Assembly (NCBI RefSeq): GCF_022410535.1
Contig: NZ_JAKNBL010000008.1
Span: 1 to 64,000, forward strand
Length of the DNA stretch: 64,000 nucleotides
DNA from: Pelotomaculum terephthalicicum JT
GTDB taxonomy: Bacteria > Bacillota > Desulfotomaculia > Desulfotomaculales > Pelotomaculaceae
Reading direction: 5' to 3'
Below the pieces are notes generated by a model. It saw nothing but the letters and a program-made list of their open reading frames with translations, was not told where the DNA came from and did not search any database. Below are positions 42,192 to 53,747 of the stretch, piece after piece. Each line of letters begins with the position of its first letter. Position 1 is the first letter of the stretch. A program made the position numbers and the translations under genes.

Positions 42192-43441
42192 CTTTACAAA
42201 CCGACTGGAGGGGAATGCTTAACCCCGCCGTGCGTGACCTGCCGCCTTCCGGCATCAGGCGCTTTTTTGATCTGGTTACGGAGGTGAAAGGCATTATTTC
42301 GCTGGGTGTGGGCGAGCCCGATTTCGTGACGCCATGGCACATCCGGGAGGCTTGTGTATATTCGCTGGAAAAAGGTTACACCATGTACACCTCGAACCAC
42401 GGGATGCTGGAACTGCGCGAGGAGATTGCCCGGGACATCCGTGACACTTACAAAGTGGACTATAACCCGCGCAGTGAAGTGCTGGTGACGGTCGGGGTCA
42501 GCGAAGGGCTGGACCTGGCCATGCGTACCCTGCTCCGGCCGGGAGACGAGGTAATGATTCCCCAGCCTTCCTACGTTTCCTACGCGCCTTGCGTCATTCT
42601 GGCCGGCGGCCGGCCGGTATACTTGAAAACATCGGTGGAAGACGGCTTTCAGTTGGCGGCTGAGCAAGTCGAAAAGGCCATTACTCCGAGAGCCAGAATT
42701 CTCGTGCTGAGCTATCCGAACAATCCCACCGGCGCTACCATTGACAGGAAAAACCTGCTGGAAATTGCGGAAGTGGCGGCGGCGCACAACCTGGTTGTCA
42801 TTTCCGATGAGGTTTATGACAAACTGACCTATGTGGGAGAGCACACCTGTGTTTCTTCCCTGCCGGGCATGCGTGAACGCACGGTGTTGCTGAACGGGTT
42901 CTCCAAGGCCTACGCCATGACCGGCTGGCGTGTCGGATACGCGGCCGGCAACGGCGATTTTATCTCAGCCATGACCAAGATCCACCAGTACACCATGTTA
43001 TGCGCCCCGATTACCGCCCAGCTTGCCGCCCTGGAGGCGCTGAAGAACGGCCGGCGCGAAATGCGCAAAATGATTGACATGTATAACCGCCGGCGGCGGC
43101 TGGTCGTGGATGCTTTTCGTGAAATAGGCTTGCCGTGTTTCGAGCCGCGCGGCGCGTTTTACGCTTTTCCCGACATCAGGAGCACCGGACTTACGTCGGA
43201 GGAGTTCGCCGTGCAGTTGCTCAATGAGGAAAAAGTGCTTGTGGTGCCGGGCAACGCTTTCGGAGAACAAGGTGAGGGATTTGTCCGCTGCGCCTACGCG
43301 GCCTCCCTGGAAGATCTAGGTGAGGCGCTAAAGAGGATGGGCAGCTTTGTCAAGCGCCGGCTGGGGCGGGGGAAAGTATTGACCGCTTCTTTCAGAAAGC
43401 CTGAGCAGGATGAAGGGGAAGGAATGCGCCAGACGGTGTAA
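42188..43441 (+). CDS. Pyridoxal-phosphate aminotransferase, class I/II
   Basis: 417 residues, fold type I. GVGEPDFVTPWHIREA, LSYPNNPTGATIDRKNL, ISDEVYDKLTYVGEH and the PLP lysine in NGFSKAYAMTGWRVGYAAG are all present, with the carboxylate-binding Arg near EGFVRCAYA. Closest to the AspC/PatA group. The T-box suggests a role in alanine supply or use, but the substrate is not provable. GTG start overlaps the regulator stop by 4 nt. C-terminal 25 residues are a basic extension. Confidence 0.88.
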   Translation: MTLQTDWRGMLNPAVRDLPPSGIRRFFDLVTEVKGIISLGVGEPDFVTPWHIREACVYSLEKGYTMYTSNHGMLELREEIARDIRDTYKVDYNPRSEVLVTVGVSEGLDLAMRTLLRPGDEVMIPQPSYVSYAPCVILAGGRPVYLKTSVEDGFQLAAEQVEKAITPRARILVLSYPNNPTGATIDRKNLLEIAEVAAAHNLVVISDEVYDKLTYVGEHTCVSSLPGMRERTVLLNGFSKAYAMTGWRVGYAAGNGDFISAMTKIHQYTMLCAPITAQLAALEALKNGRREMRKMIDMYNRRRRLVVDAFREIGLPCFEPRGAFYAFPDIRSTGLTSEEFAVQLLNEEKVLVVPGNAFGEQGEGFVRCAYAASLEDLGEALKRMGSFVKRRLGRGKVLTASFRKPEQDEGEGMRQTV

Positions 43442-43490
43442 GATATATTTTTAACTCCCTTGTGAATGAGAATATTATGTGCAGATGTCG

Positions 43491-43525
43491 ATAAAGCCAG
43501 CTTAAAAGGCGGCTTTATTTTTTTT
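43491..43525 (+). terminator. Terminator after the aminotransferase
   Basis: TAAAGCC and GGCTTTA stem followed by eight T residues. Confidence 0.8.
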
Positions 43526-43553
43526 GACATTACATATGTAATCCAAATTGTTC

Positions 43554-43582
43554 TTGTCCCTTTTTCGAGGAAATTGTATACT
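43554..43582 (+). promoter_or_regulatory. sigma-A promoter for the two-component genes
   Basis: TTGTCC (43554-43559), 17-nt spacer, TATACT (43577-43582). About 105 nt before the kinase start. Confidence 0.55.
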
Positions 43583-43686
43583 TGGCAGAGAAGTTGATCG
43601 AGTTGTATCTGCAATAACGGGCAAACCCGGACAAGAAATTTAGCATCCGGGAAATTACGGACAACTCTGCCAAGGAGTAAGGCATT

Positions 43687-44919
43687 ATGAATGAAAAAAA
43701 TTATGCAAAAGACGCTTACCCGGCTGACATTCCTATAAAAATACTTCAATTTACGGGTAAATTGCTGCAAGAGCATGGTAATTACAAATGGGTGCCCGGC
43801 TGGCTTGTCGGCACCCTGGGGATTAAAGGGTGCGCTGTCGGGATAATTTTGGCGCAGCATTGCATAGTGCATTTTAACAGTCAGGATAAAAACAGCAGGG
43901 CTGATACTACTGATATAGATGTTGATGTCCTCTGGTGTTCTCAGCAAGATTCGGCAACGAATCAGGGTACGCCATGCCATGTTTTTGATTGCCCGGTAAG
44001 ACAAAGAGCTGTCGAAAAATACGGCCAGCCTGATCAGAAAGTAACCTGTTTCCCCATGGCAGGCAAGAAAGGTTTTTTAATGGCCTGCGGAGAAGGGCTG
44101 CTGCTGAACTCCTTTTCTGTTGCGGAAATACTTAAAGCGATTACGCATGCAATCGAATGCAGCTTGGATGTCGACCAAAACGCCGGAAAAGTTGCCTCAT
44201 ATTTTCTGCCTTCCGAAGATGTGGCGCAAATGTGGTCGGAGATGCTGGCCGGATTGTCTCATGATTTAAGGACGCCTCTGGCCTGTATAAAGGGTTACGT
44301 TACAACCTTGCTGCGGGAAGACGTAACCTGGGATCCTGATGCTCAAAAAGAGTTCCTCAATATTATTGTTGAAGAAACAGATCATATTGAGAGTCTAATC
44401 AATAACTTGCTGGATTCTTCCACATTAAGCTGGAAAGGCGATATCGAGCTGAAAAAAGAACCGGTTTTACTGCCCCAAATAGTAAACAAAATACTCAGGG
44501 ATCAGTCCTACAGAAATAAAAATCATCAGTATACAGTGTTGTTTGCGGGAGATTTCCCGTTTGTGGAGGCTGATCCGATCAGGATTGAACAGGTGCTTCG
44601 CAACCTCGTAGACAACGCGGTCAAGTATTCCGTGGAAAACACTCAAATTACAATCGAAGGAAAGGTTTCGGCCGGGGAAATAGTTGTTTCGGTGGCCGAT
44701 CAGGGGATTGGCATTGGCGACGAGCATTTAAACAGGCTGTTTGAAAAGTTTTTCCGGGTCAGCAGCGGCATCCAGGAATATCAAAAAGGAATGGGGCTGG
44801 GACTGCCGTTGGCCCGTCAAATATTGATTAGTCACGGCGGAAAGATCTGGGCGAAGAGCAAGTTGAACGAGGGAACCACTTTTTATTTTACCCTGCCGGT
44901 TGTATCCAAACAGCTATAA
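43687..44919 (+). CDS. Sensor histidine kinase, soluble, Cys-rich
   Basis: 410 residues with no clear membrane helix. Residues 1-165 are an unrecognised sensor region with eight Cys (49, 59, 84, 97, 102, 121, 134, 158), including CHVFDC. The DHp helix carries the phosphoacceptor His192 (LAGLSHDLRTPLACIKGY). The ATP-binding domain has the N-box NLVDNAVKYS, G1 VADQGIGIG and G2 GMGLGLPLAR. ATG at 43687 follows AAGGAG. The response regulator follows after 40 nt. Redox or metal sensing is an inference from the Cys content. Confidence 0.9.
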   Translation: MNEKNYAKDAYPADIPIKILQFTGKLLQEHGNYKWVPGWLVGTLGIKGCAVGIILAQHCIVHFNSQDKNSRADTTDIDVDVLWCSQQDSATNQGTPCHVFDCPVRQRAVEKYGQPDQKVTCFPMAGKKGFLMACGEGLLLNSFSVAEILKAITHAIECSLDVDQNAGKVASYFLPSEDVAQMWSEMLAGLSHDLRTPLACIKGYVTTLLREDVTWDPDAQKEFLNIIVEETDHIESLINNLLDSSTLSWKGDIELKKEPVLLPQIVNKILRDQSYRNKNHQYTVLFAGDFPFVEADPIRIEQVLRNLVDNAVKYSVENTQITIEGKVSAGEIVVSVADQGIGIGDEHLNRLFEKFFRVSSGIQEYQKGMGLGLPLARQILISHGGKIWAKSKLNEGTTFYFTLPVVSKQL

Positions 44920-44959
44920 TTTGAATTATTGCTTTAAAAGAGTGACAGGAGGGCTCGGA

Positions 44960-45655
44960 ATGAAGCGAAAGACAGTATTGATAGTGGATGACGAACCACG
45001 TCTGGTACGGTTGGTTAAAGTCAACCTGTTGGCCAGCGGGTACGAGGTGGGTATAGCCGTTGACGGAAAAACCGCTATAGAAATGCTGGAAGCTTCTAAT
45101 TACGATTTAGTGATTTTGGATATAATGCTTCCCGGTTCGTTCAACGGGTTTGAAGTATGTAAGAGAATCCGCGAGTTTTCCGATATCCCGGTTATTATGC
45201 TCACGGGCCGGGCCCGCGAAAAGGACCGGATACTTGGTTTTGATGTGGGGGCTGATGATTATTTAACCAAACCGTTTAGCGTTGAGGAGCTGTTGCGCCG
45301 TGTCAAGGCGGTTCTCAGGAGAGCCGGCCAATCAAGTGATTCCCTGAAGCATCCTGCTTTCACATCGGGTGACCTGGTGATTAATTTTGCCCAAAGGCGG
45401 GTCTTTGTCGGGGGTGAGGAAGTGAGGCTCACCGCCACGGAATATCAGGTCCTGTATCATCTGGGCATCAACGCGGGGAAAATAATTACCCATGAGGACT
45501 TGCTGACGTGGGTATGGGGACTGGAATACCGCAACGAGCTGCAATATTTGAGAAACTATATTGGCAGTTTGCGCAAAAAAGTCGGGGATGACCCGAACAA
45601 ACCTAAATATATTCTCAGTAAACACGGTATCGGCTACCAATTAGCAAGCGAATAG
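44960..45655 (+). CDS. Response regulator, OmpR family
   Basis: 231 residues. Receiver domain with acidic pair IVDDEPRL, phosphorylated Asp in LVILDIMLPG and Lys in YLTKPFSVEELL; then a winged-helix DNA-binding domain (LTATEYQVLYHLGINAGKII, LRNYIGSLRKKVGDD). ATG at 44960 behind CAGGAGGG. Presumably phosphorylated by the adjacent kinase. Its targets may include the next genes, which is a guess from position. Confidence 0.93.
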   Translation: MKRKTVLIVDDEPRLVRLVKVNLLASGYEVGIAVDGKTAIEMLEASNYDLVILDIMLPGSFNGFEVCKRIREFSDIPVIMLTGRAREKDRILGFDVGADDYLTKPFSVEELLRRVKAVLRRAGQSSDSLKHPAFTSGDLVINFAQRRVFVGGEEVRLTATEYQVLYHLGINAGKIITHEDLLTWVWGLEYRNELQYLRNYIGSLRKKVGDDPNKPKYILSKHGIGYQLASE

Positions 45656-45690
45656 TATAGCAAACTTGCAGCAAAAGGAATCAATAATTC

Positions 45691-45719
45691 AACTCTGCCG
45701 GAAAAGGCGGAGTTTTTTT
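45691..45719 (+). terminator. Terminator after the response regulator
   Basis: ACTCTGCC and GGCGGAGT stem with one G-U pair, then seven T residues. Confidence 0.85.
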
Positions 45720-45722
45720 ATG

Positions 45723-45848
45723 AAATTATTATTTTTTAGCCTTTTTTCTTATGATTTATTTATTAATCATCAAATAAAATAAGGTGGTAAGTATTATTAA
45801 ATTATTATTTTTTAGGTATTTTTCTTATGATTTATTTATGGTTAATCA
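45723..45848. repeat. Direct repeat upstream of the glutamine synthetase-like gene
   Basis: AAATTATTATTTTTTAG then TTTTTCTTATGATTTATTTA occurs at 45723 and again at 45799, period 76. It is strikingly AT-rich. A perfect TATAAT (45851-45856) follows with no good -35. Confidence 0.75.
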
Positions 45849-45931
45849 ATTATAATGATCTTTTGGTATTTCGAGCAAACAGTGCAAGCAATGTAATGAA
45901 TATACCGGTAATTTGGAAGGGGGGGGGGCCA

Positions 45932-47257
45932 ATGCTCACTCGCGAAGACGTTTTAGAAAAGGCAAAAGAGAGTCATGTGAAATTCCTGCGCATGCAGTTC
46001 ACCGATACTTTTGGCGTGTTGAAAAATATCGCCGTAACTTCGGAGGATTTGGCAGGGGTGTTGTCGGGCCGAATTTCCTTCGACAGCTCGGTTGTGGATG
46101 GGGTGACAAATCACCATGAGCAGGATATCACCCTTTTGCCGGACCCAGCCACTTTTGTGGTGTTTCCCTGGCGGCCCAGGGAAGGGGCCGTGGCCCGCTT
46201 CATCTGCGATGTGTTTGATGCGGCCGGTTCTCCTTACTCGGGCTGTTCACGCAATGTCTTAAAGAAAGTGTTGAGTGAAGCCGCTCAGATGAGAATTAAA
46301 ATTTACGTGGGCGCGGAGGTGCAGTTTTATCTTTTCTGTACCGACGACAGAGGAAACCCAACCACCAATGCCCACGATTGCGCCGGGTTCTGCGACCTGA
46401 CTCCGGTTGATTCGGGTGAAAATGCGCGGCGTGATATCGTGCTGACCCTGGAAGAAATGGGGTTCGACATTGGCTTTAGCCACCATGAGGCAGGGCCCGG
46501 CCAGCATGAAATTGCTTTGAAACCGGATAACGCCTTGGCTATTGCGGATAAACTGGTAACCTTCAAGTTCATTGTGCGCACTATTGCCCAGCGGCACGGA
46601 TTGCACGCTTCCTTAATGCCCAAACCGCTTAACGGCGCACCGGGTTCGGCGCTGCACCTGCACCTGTTTCCCCATCGCGAGGATAACTGCCCTGCTCTCG
46701 ATACGGAGCAGCCATTGCCGCTTGAGCGGGAGCTCGGACATTTCATCGGGGGGGTACTGGCCCATACCCGGGCCAATACAGCCATTACCAATCCGTTGAT
46801 TAACTCATATAAGAGGCTGGTGACCGGGGACATGACGCCCATGCAGATAGCCTGGTCGGAGGGCAGCCGTGATTCGGTGCTCCGGGTCGCTGCTCACCAT
46901 GACCGGAAAATCAGGGTGGAGGTAAGAAACCCTGATCCGGCCTGCAACCCGTACTTGGCCCTGGCAGTAATTTTAAAAGCAGGTTTGCACGGTATGCAGC
47001 GGCAGCTTCAGCCGCCCCCGCCGCTGGCCGAAAATACCTTGCGCATAGATGAGAACCAGAACCGGGGCTTTAGGGTTGAATGCCTGCCCCGCACCCTGGC
47101 GGAAGCACTGCGGGAGCTGGCCTCTGATCAACTGACCAGGGACACGCTGGGCGAATATATCTACCGGAGGTTTGCCATGGCCAAGGGTAAAGAGTGGGAA
47201 CGCTTTCAAGCATTTGTACATCCATGGGAATTGCAGGAGTATTTTTCTTTCTTCTAG
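45932..47257 (+). CDS. Glutamine synthetase type I homologue, atypical active site
   Basis: 441 residues, full GSI-alpha length. Recognisable motifs: FDSS, GAEVQF, HHEAGPGQHE, NGAPGSALHLH, NPDPACNPYLALAVI and a C-terminal HPWELQEYF. Deviations at functional sites: the flap KRLVPGYEAP reads KRLVTGDMTP, so the catalytic Glu (E327 in enterobacteria) is Met301; a metal ligand Glu (E131) is Gln131; the GSGMH loop is GSALH; NRS is SRD. The other metal ligands (E129, E186, E193, H242, E330) remain. It may ligate another amine or be regulatory. ATG 45932 follows a run of G. gdhA follows. Confidence 0.85.
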   Translation: MLTREDVLEKAKESHVKFLRMQFTDTFGVLKNIAVTSEDLAGVLSGRISFDSSVVDGVTNHHEQDITLLPDPATFVVFPWRPREGAVARFICDVFDAAGSPYSGCSRNVLKKVLSEAAQMRIKIYVGAEVQFYLFCTDDRGNPTTNAHDCAGFCDLTPVDSGENARRDIVLTLEEMGFDIGFSHHEAGPGQHEIALKPDNALAIADKLVTFKFIVRTIAQRHGLHASLMPKPLNGAPGSALHLHLFPHREDNCPALDTEQPLPLERELGHFIGGVLAHTRANTAITNPLINSYKRLVTGDMTPMQIAWSEGSRDSVLRVAAHHDRKIRVEVRNPDPACNPYLALAVILKAGLHGMQRQLQPPPPLAENTLRIDENQNRGFRVECLPRTLAEALRELASDQLTRDTLGEYIYRRFAMAKGKEWERFQAFVHPWELQEYFSFF

Positions 47258-47288
47258 TCCCCGGTTTTTTCGGGAGGGTCCGGATGAT

Positions 47289-47317
47289 CAAAAGCGGTAG
47301 AATACCCGCCGCTTTTG
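47289..47317 (+). other. Hairpin between the GS-like gene and gdhA
   Basis: Perfect 9-bp stem CAAAAGCGG / CCGCTTTTG with an 11-nt loop. It lacks a T run, so attenuation or RNA processing is as likely as termination. Confidence 0.5.
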
Positions 47318-47348
47318 CCTGAAAAAAGAATGCAGATAAAACAGATAA

Positions 47349-48710
<1,362 letters not shown>

Positions 48711-48748
48711 AAAAAGCAAGAGAATCAACAAGGAAAGGAGGCAGAATA

Positions 48749-48904
48749 ATGGAGCAATGCCCGCTAGCCTACATTGACCCCTGTGCAAAGTGCGCCCAAT
48801 TTGGAAACTGTAGTCCGAGTCAGGCTGTCCAGAAGCTATCCGTCCTTGAAAAAGAACTGCGAGATTTAAAGAAATTATTGCAATGCCTGCTTGATAAAAA
48901 GTAA
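48749..48904 (+). CDS. 51-residue Cys-rich protein with coiled coil
   Basis: MEQCPLAYIDPC, then AKCAQFGNC and a helical stretch VQKLSVLEKELRDLKKLL ending QCLLDKK. Cys at 4, 12, 15, 21 and 46; four in the first 21 residues could bind zinc or an iron-sulfur cluster, and the heptad-like helix suggests dimerisation. AAAGGAGG lies 7 nt before ATG 48749, a strong reason to believe it is translated. Co-transcribed with gdhA before a terminator. No family recognised. Confidence 0.7.
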   Translation: MEQCPLAYIDPCAKCAQFGNCSPSQAVQKLSVLEKELRDLKKLLQCLLDKK

Positions 48905-48921
48905 TCGATTTATCATCAGCC

Positions 48922-48977
48922 CGGCAAAACTCAGCAGGAGTTTTTGCCGTCCCCGGTATTGCCGGGGCTTATTTTTT
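48922..48977 (+). terminator. Double-hairpin terminator after the gdhA operon
   Basis: CGGCAAAACTC / GAGTTTTTGCCG (48922-48949), then CCCCGG / CCGGGG (48951-48967) with a T run. Confidence 0.85.
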
Positions 48978-49028
48978 GTGTTTTACAGAGCATCTCATCG
49001 CGTTGAAGAGCCATTTCCCGCCTCAATG

Positions 49029-49062
49029 TTGACTTGACAGAGCCGGTGCAAAGTATTAACCT
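49029..49062 (+). promoter_or_regulatory. Candidate promoter for argS
   Basis: Two overlapping readings: TTGACA (49034-49039)-17-TAACCT, or TTGACT (49029-49034)-19-TATTAA (49054-49059). Neither is ideal. Confidence 0.4.
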
Positions 49063-49112
49063 AATTACTGAATTGGCTAAATAGTGTCTGTCAAGGAGGT
49101 TTAATGATATAA

Positions 49113-50798
49113 ATGGGCGGAATAGTTGAAGAAATTAGTGCCAGCCTGGCCGGAGCCCTGGCCGGAGCGCTGGAATCTGCCCGCAGCAGCGGGGCTGTCA
49201 AGGTTGAGCAAGTGCCGGACTTTACGGTGGAAGTGCCCCGTGAGAAAGACCACGGTGATTTTGCCGCCAACCTGGCCATGCTGCTGGCCAAGCCGGCCCG
49301 TATGGCGCCGCGCAAAATAGCGGAGATGCTGGTCAATAACTTTTCCTTAACCGGGACCTGGGTGGAACGGGTAGAAATCGCCGGCCCCGGTTTTATTAAT
49401 TTTTACCTTAAACCGGCCTGGGTTTACGAGATTCTTCCCAGGATTATTGCCCAGCGGGAAAACTACGGACGCGTGGACGAAGGAAAGGGCAAAAGGGTTC
49501 AGGTGGAATTTGTCAGCGCCAACCCCACCGGCTTGCTGCACATGGGCAATGCCCGCGGGGCGGCGTTGGGAGACAGTATTGCCTCGATTCTGGACTTCGC
49601 GGGTTTTTCTGTTACCCGCGAATTTTATATAAACGATGCCGGCAACCAGATCGAGAACTTCGGCACTTCCCTGGAAGCCCGCTATATGCAGCTGTTGGGT
49701 ATGGACGTACCGTTTCCCGAAGAGGGCTATCACGGAGAGGACCTTATCGGCACAGTGCGCGGCTTTGTTGACCGCAACGGAGACGCGTACCTGAAGGCTG
49801 AGGCCGGGGAGCGGCGGGCCGCCCTGGTGAAATACGCGCTGAACGAAAAACTGGAGGCTATCAAGCGAGCGCTGGAGGATTTCGGCGTCCGGTACGATGT
49901 CTGGTTTTCCGAGCGGTTTCTGCATGAGTCCGGGGCGGTCGGGGACACCTTGAAATTATTGCGGGAGCAGGGGCATATTTATGAGCATGAAGAAGCCCTG
50001 TGGTTTAAGGCAAGTGCCTTCGGCGCGGAAAAGGACGAGGTGCTGGTGCGCTCTAACGGCATACCAACCTATTTCGCGACTGATATAGCCTATCACCTGA
50101 ACAAGTTTCAGCGGGGCTTCGAGCGGGTGATCGATATCTGGGGCGCCGACCACCACGGCCACGTGGCCCGCATGAAAGGCGCCGTGGCCGCCCTGGGTTG
50201 CGACCCGGAAGCCCTGGAAGTTGTCATTATGCAGCTTGTCCGCCTGTACAAGGGCGGTGAACTGGTGCGCATGTCCAAGCGGAGCGGGCAATTTGTGACC
50301 CTGGAAGAGCTGATGGAGGAAGTCGGCAAGGACGCCGCCCGTTACTTTTTCGTTATGCGCAGTTCCGACAGCCACTTGGATTTTGACCTGGATTTGGCCA
50401 GAGCGGAAACTAACGAGAACCCGGTTTATTACATCCAGTACGCCCACGCCCGCATCTGCAGCATCCTGAGGCAGTGCAAAGAACAGGGCGGCAAAGTGCC
50501 GGACCCGGCTGAAGTTGATTTTAACCTGCTCCAAGAAGAGAGTGAGTTTGCCCTGGCGAGGAAGCTGGCGGACTTTCCCGGCGAAGTGGCCTCGGCCGCC
50601 AAGGGGCTCGCGCCGCAGCGCATCGCGCGCTACGCCCACGAACTGGCCGGCCTCTTGCACAGCTTTTATAACGCCCACCGGGTGATTACCGCGGATCAAG
50701 CCTTGTCCGGCGCCCGCCTGGTGCTGGTGGACGCCACCCGGATTACCCTGCAAAACGCCTTGCACCTCCTGGGGCTGGCCGCACCGGAACGTATGTAG
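49113..50798 (+). CDS. argS: Arginine--tRNA ligase
   Basis: Charges tRNA-Arg; class I synthetase of 561 residues. HIGH-type motif PTGLLHMGNARGAALGD and the KMSKS-like VRMSKRSGQFVTLEEL are present, with the N-terminal Add-1 domain (PREKDHGDFAANLAMLLAKP) and a C-terminal DALR anticodon-binding domain. ATG at 49113 is 13 nt from AAGGAGG, somewhat long. Next gene pyrG has its own promoter. Confidence 0.96.
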   Translation: MGGIVEEISASLAGALAGALESARSSGAVKVEQVPDFTVEVPREKDHGDFAANLAMLLAKPARMAPRKIAEMLVNNFSLTGTWVERVEIAGPGFINFYLKPAWVYEILPRIIAQRENYGRVDEGKGKRVQVEFVSANPTGLLHMGNARGAALGDSIASILDFAGFSVTREFYINDAGNQIENFGTSLEARYMQLLGMDVPFPEEGYHGEDLIGTVRGFVDRNGDAYLKAEAGERRAALVKYALNEKLEAIKRALEDFGVRYDVWFSERFLHESGAVGDTLKLLREQGHIYEHEEALWFKASAFGAEKDEVLVRSNGIPTYFATDIAYHLNKFQRGFERVIDIWGADHHGHVARMKGAVAALGCDPEALEVVIMQLVRLYKGGELVRMSKRSGQFVTLEELMEEVGKDAARYFFVMRSSDSHLDFDLDLARAETNENPVYYIQYAHARICSILRQCKEQGGKVPDPAEVDFNLLQEESEFALARKLADFPGEVASAAKGLAPQRIARYAHELAGLLHSFYNAHRVITADQALSGARLVLVDATRITLQNALHLLGLAAPERM

Positions 50799-50820
50799 GC
50801 AGGCAATCCATTGGTCACTG

Positions 50821-52510
<1,690 letters not shown>

Positions 52511-52528
52511 CCCCGGCGAATTTTTTGC

Positions 52529-52556
52529 AGCTTTGGGTAAAAACCAAAGCTTTTTT
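52529..52556 (+). terminator. Terminator after pyrG
   Basis: AGCTTTGG / CCAAAGCT stem, 7-nt loop, then T6. Confidence 0.9.
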
Positions 52557-52692
52557 ATCACAAGGCGAGGTCTGAAATTGAGTTGCGTTGTCGGCCCGCA
52601 GTCCCCCGTGCGGATTTGTTGTCGTAAGCGTGCATGTTTTCCAAGCAAAACAGCATGCTAAGGTAACATGAGATTATAAGAGGTGGTTGGTA

Positions 52693-53616
52693 TTGAGCAG
52701 GAAAATAATCGCAGGCGTTATTCTTGGACTGGTCGCGCTGTCAGTTATTCTCTCATTCGGCTTGCGCACTGGAGACAGGTCGCCCCGGCAGACCGGCTTT
52801 GACAAAAGTAAAGTCGGTGTGATTTATATTGACGGCGCCATTGCGTCCGGCCAAAGCGGCACCGGTTTTTTAAGCAGCGGCTGTAGTGCGGAAGAAATAG
52901 CCGCCACCCTGCGAAGGGCTGCCAGGGAGCCTGAGATAGGGGCCGTGGTAATAAGGCTGAACAGCCCTGGCGGTACTCCGGCGGCCTCGCAGGAAATCGG
53001 GTTGGAGATAGAAAGATTGAGGCAGTCAGGCAAAAAAGTAGTGGCCTCAATGGGGGACGTGGCTGCTTCCGGCGCTTACTGGGTAGCCGCGTGCACAGAT
53101 CAAATAGTTGCCAATCCCGGCACGATGACCGGCAGTATCGGAGTCATAATGCAGACGCCAAACCTTGAGGGATTGTATGACAAGCTGGGAATCAGCGAGC
53201 AAACTTTTAAAAGCGGCCCCTATAAGGATATGGGTTCTTATTCCAGGCCGGCAACGGCGGAGGAGAGGGCAATTTTTCAATCGATGATTGATGATATCTA
53301 CAACCAATTTGTTGATGCTGTGGCAAAAGGCAGGCATAAGGAAGTTTTAGAAGTCAAACAACTGGCTGACGGCAGGGTCTTTACCGGGCGGCAGGCCATG
53401 GAGATTGGTCTGGTTGACCAACTGGGCGATTTTCACGACGCGGTGCTGCTGGCCGGCAAACTGGCGGGAATATCAGGTGAGCCGGCAATTGCCGAGCTCG
53501 GTTCCAACAGTATCTGGCGAAACTTTTTAGGCGGTGGCTGGCAAAGCATCCTGTCAGGCAAAGGTATGCCGGCTTTTACGGGAGGGGAGTCAGCTTATTC
53601 TTACGGGTTGAGATAA
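52693..53616 (+). CDS. sppA: Signal peptide peptidase SppA, S49 family
   Basis: Membrane-anchored Ser/Lys protease that clears cleaved signal peptides; 307 residues, the short single-domain form. Anchor IIAGVILGLVALSVILSFGL at the N-terminus; nucleophile Ser in GDVAASGAYWVAACTD; VNPGTMTGSIGV-like ANPGTMTGSIGVIMQTPN; VAKGRHKEVLEV and GRVFTGRQAMEIGLVDQLG follow. TTG at 52693 is 6 nt from GAGGTGG and is preferred to TTG 52687. Confidence 0.93.
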   Translation: MSRKIIAGVILGLVALSVILSFGLRTGDRSPRQTGFDKSKVGVIYIDGAIASGQSGTGFLSSGCSAEEIAATLRRAAREPEIGAVVIRLNSPGGTPAASQEIGLEIERLRQSGKKVVASMGDVAASGAYWVAACTDQIVANPGTMTGSIGVIMQTPNLEGLYDKLGISEQTFKSGPYKDMGSYSRPATAEERAIFQSMIDDIYNQFVDAVAKGRHKEVLEVKQLADGRVFTGRQAMEIGLVDQLGDFHDAVLLAGKLAGISGEPAIAELGSNSIWRNFLGGGWQSILSGKGMPAFTGGESAYSYGLR

Positions 53617-53617
53617 C

Positions 53618-53747
53618 AGGTCAGGAGTCAGGGTGGGACAAGGGACAATGAAGGGACAATGGGGACGGTTCTCATTGTTGGGGGGGCCATGTCAAACAAT
53701 AAGAACCGTCCCCATTGTCCATTGTCTTTTGTCTCTCCTGACTCCTA
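53618..53747. repeat. Composite palindrome: R arms around a GGGGACGGTTCT element
   Basis: Outer arms AGGAGTCAG (53623-53631) and CTGACTCCT (53738-53746) enclose a larger inverted pair, GGACAATGGGGACGGTTCT-type at 53654-53679 and its complement at 53695-53720, 25 of 26 matching. The transcript could fold into one hairpin of about 125 nt. Confidence 0.85.

Noticed and set aside
43294-44004. 236-codon minus-strand ORF over the kinase start
   Set aside because: Covers the aminotransferase 3' end, a terminator and a promoter; no recognisable motif.
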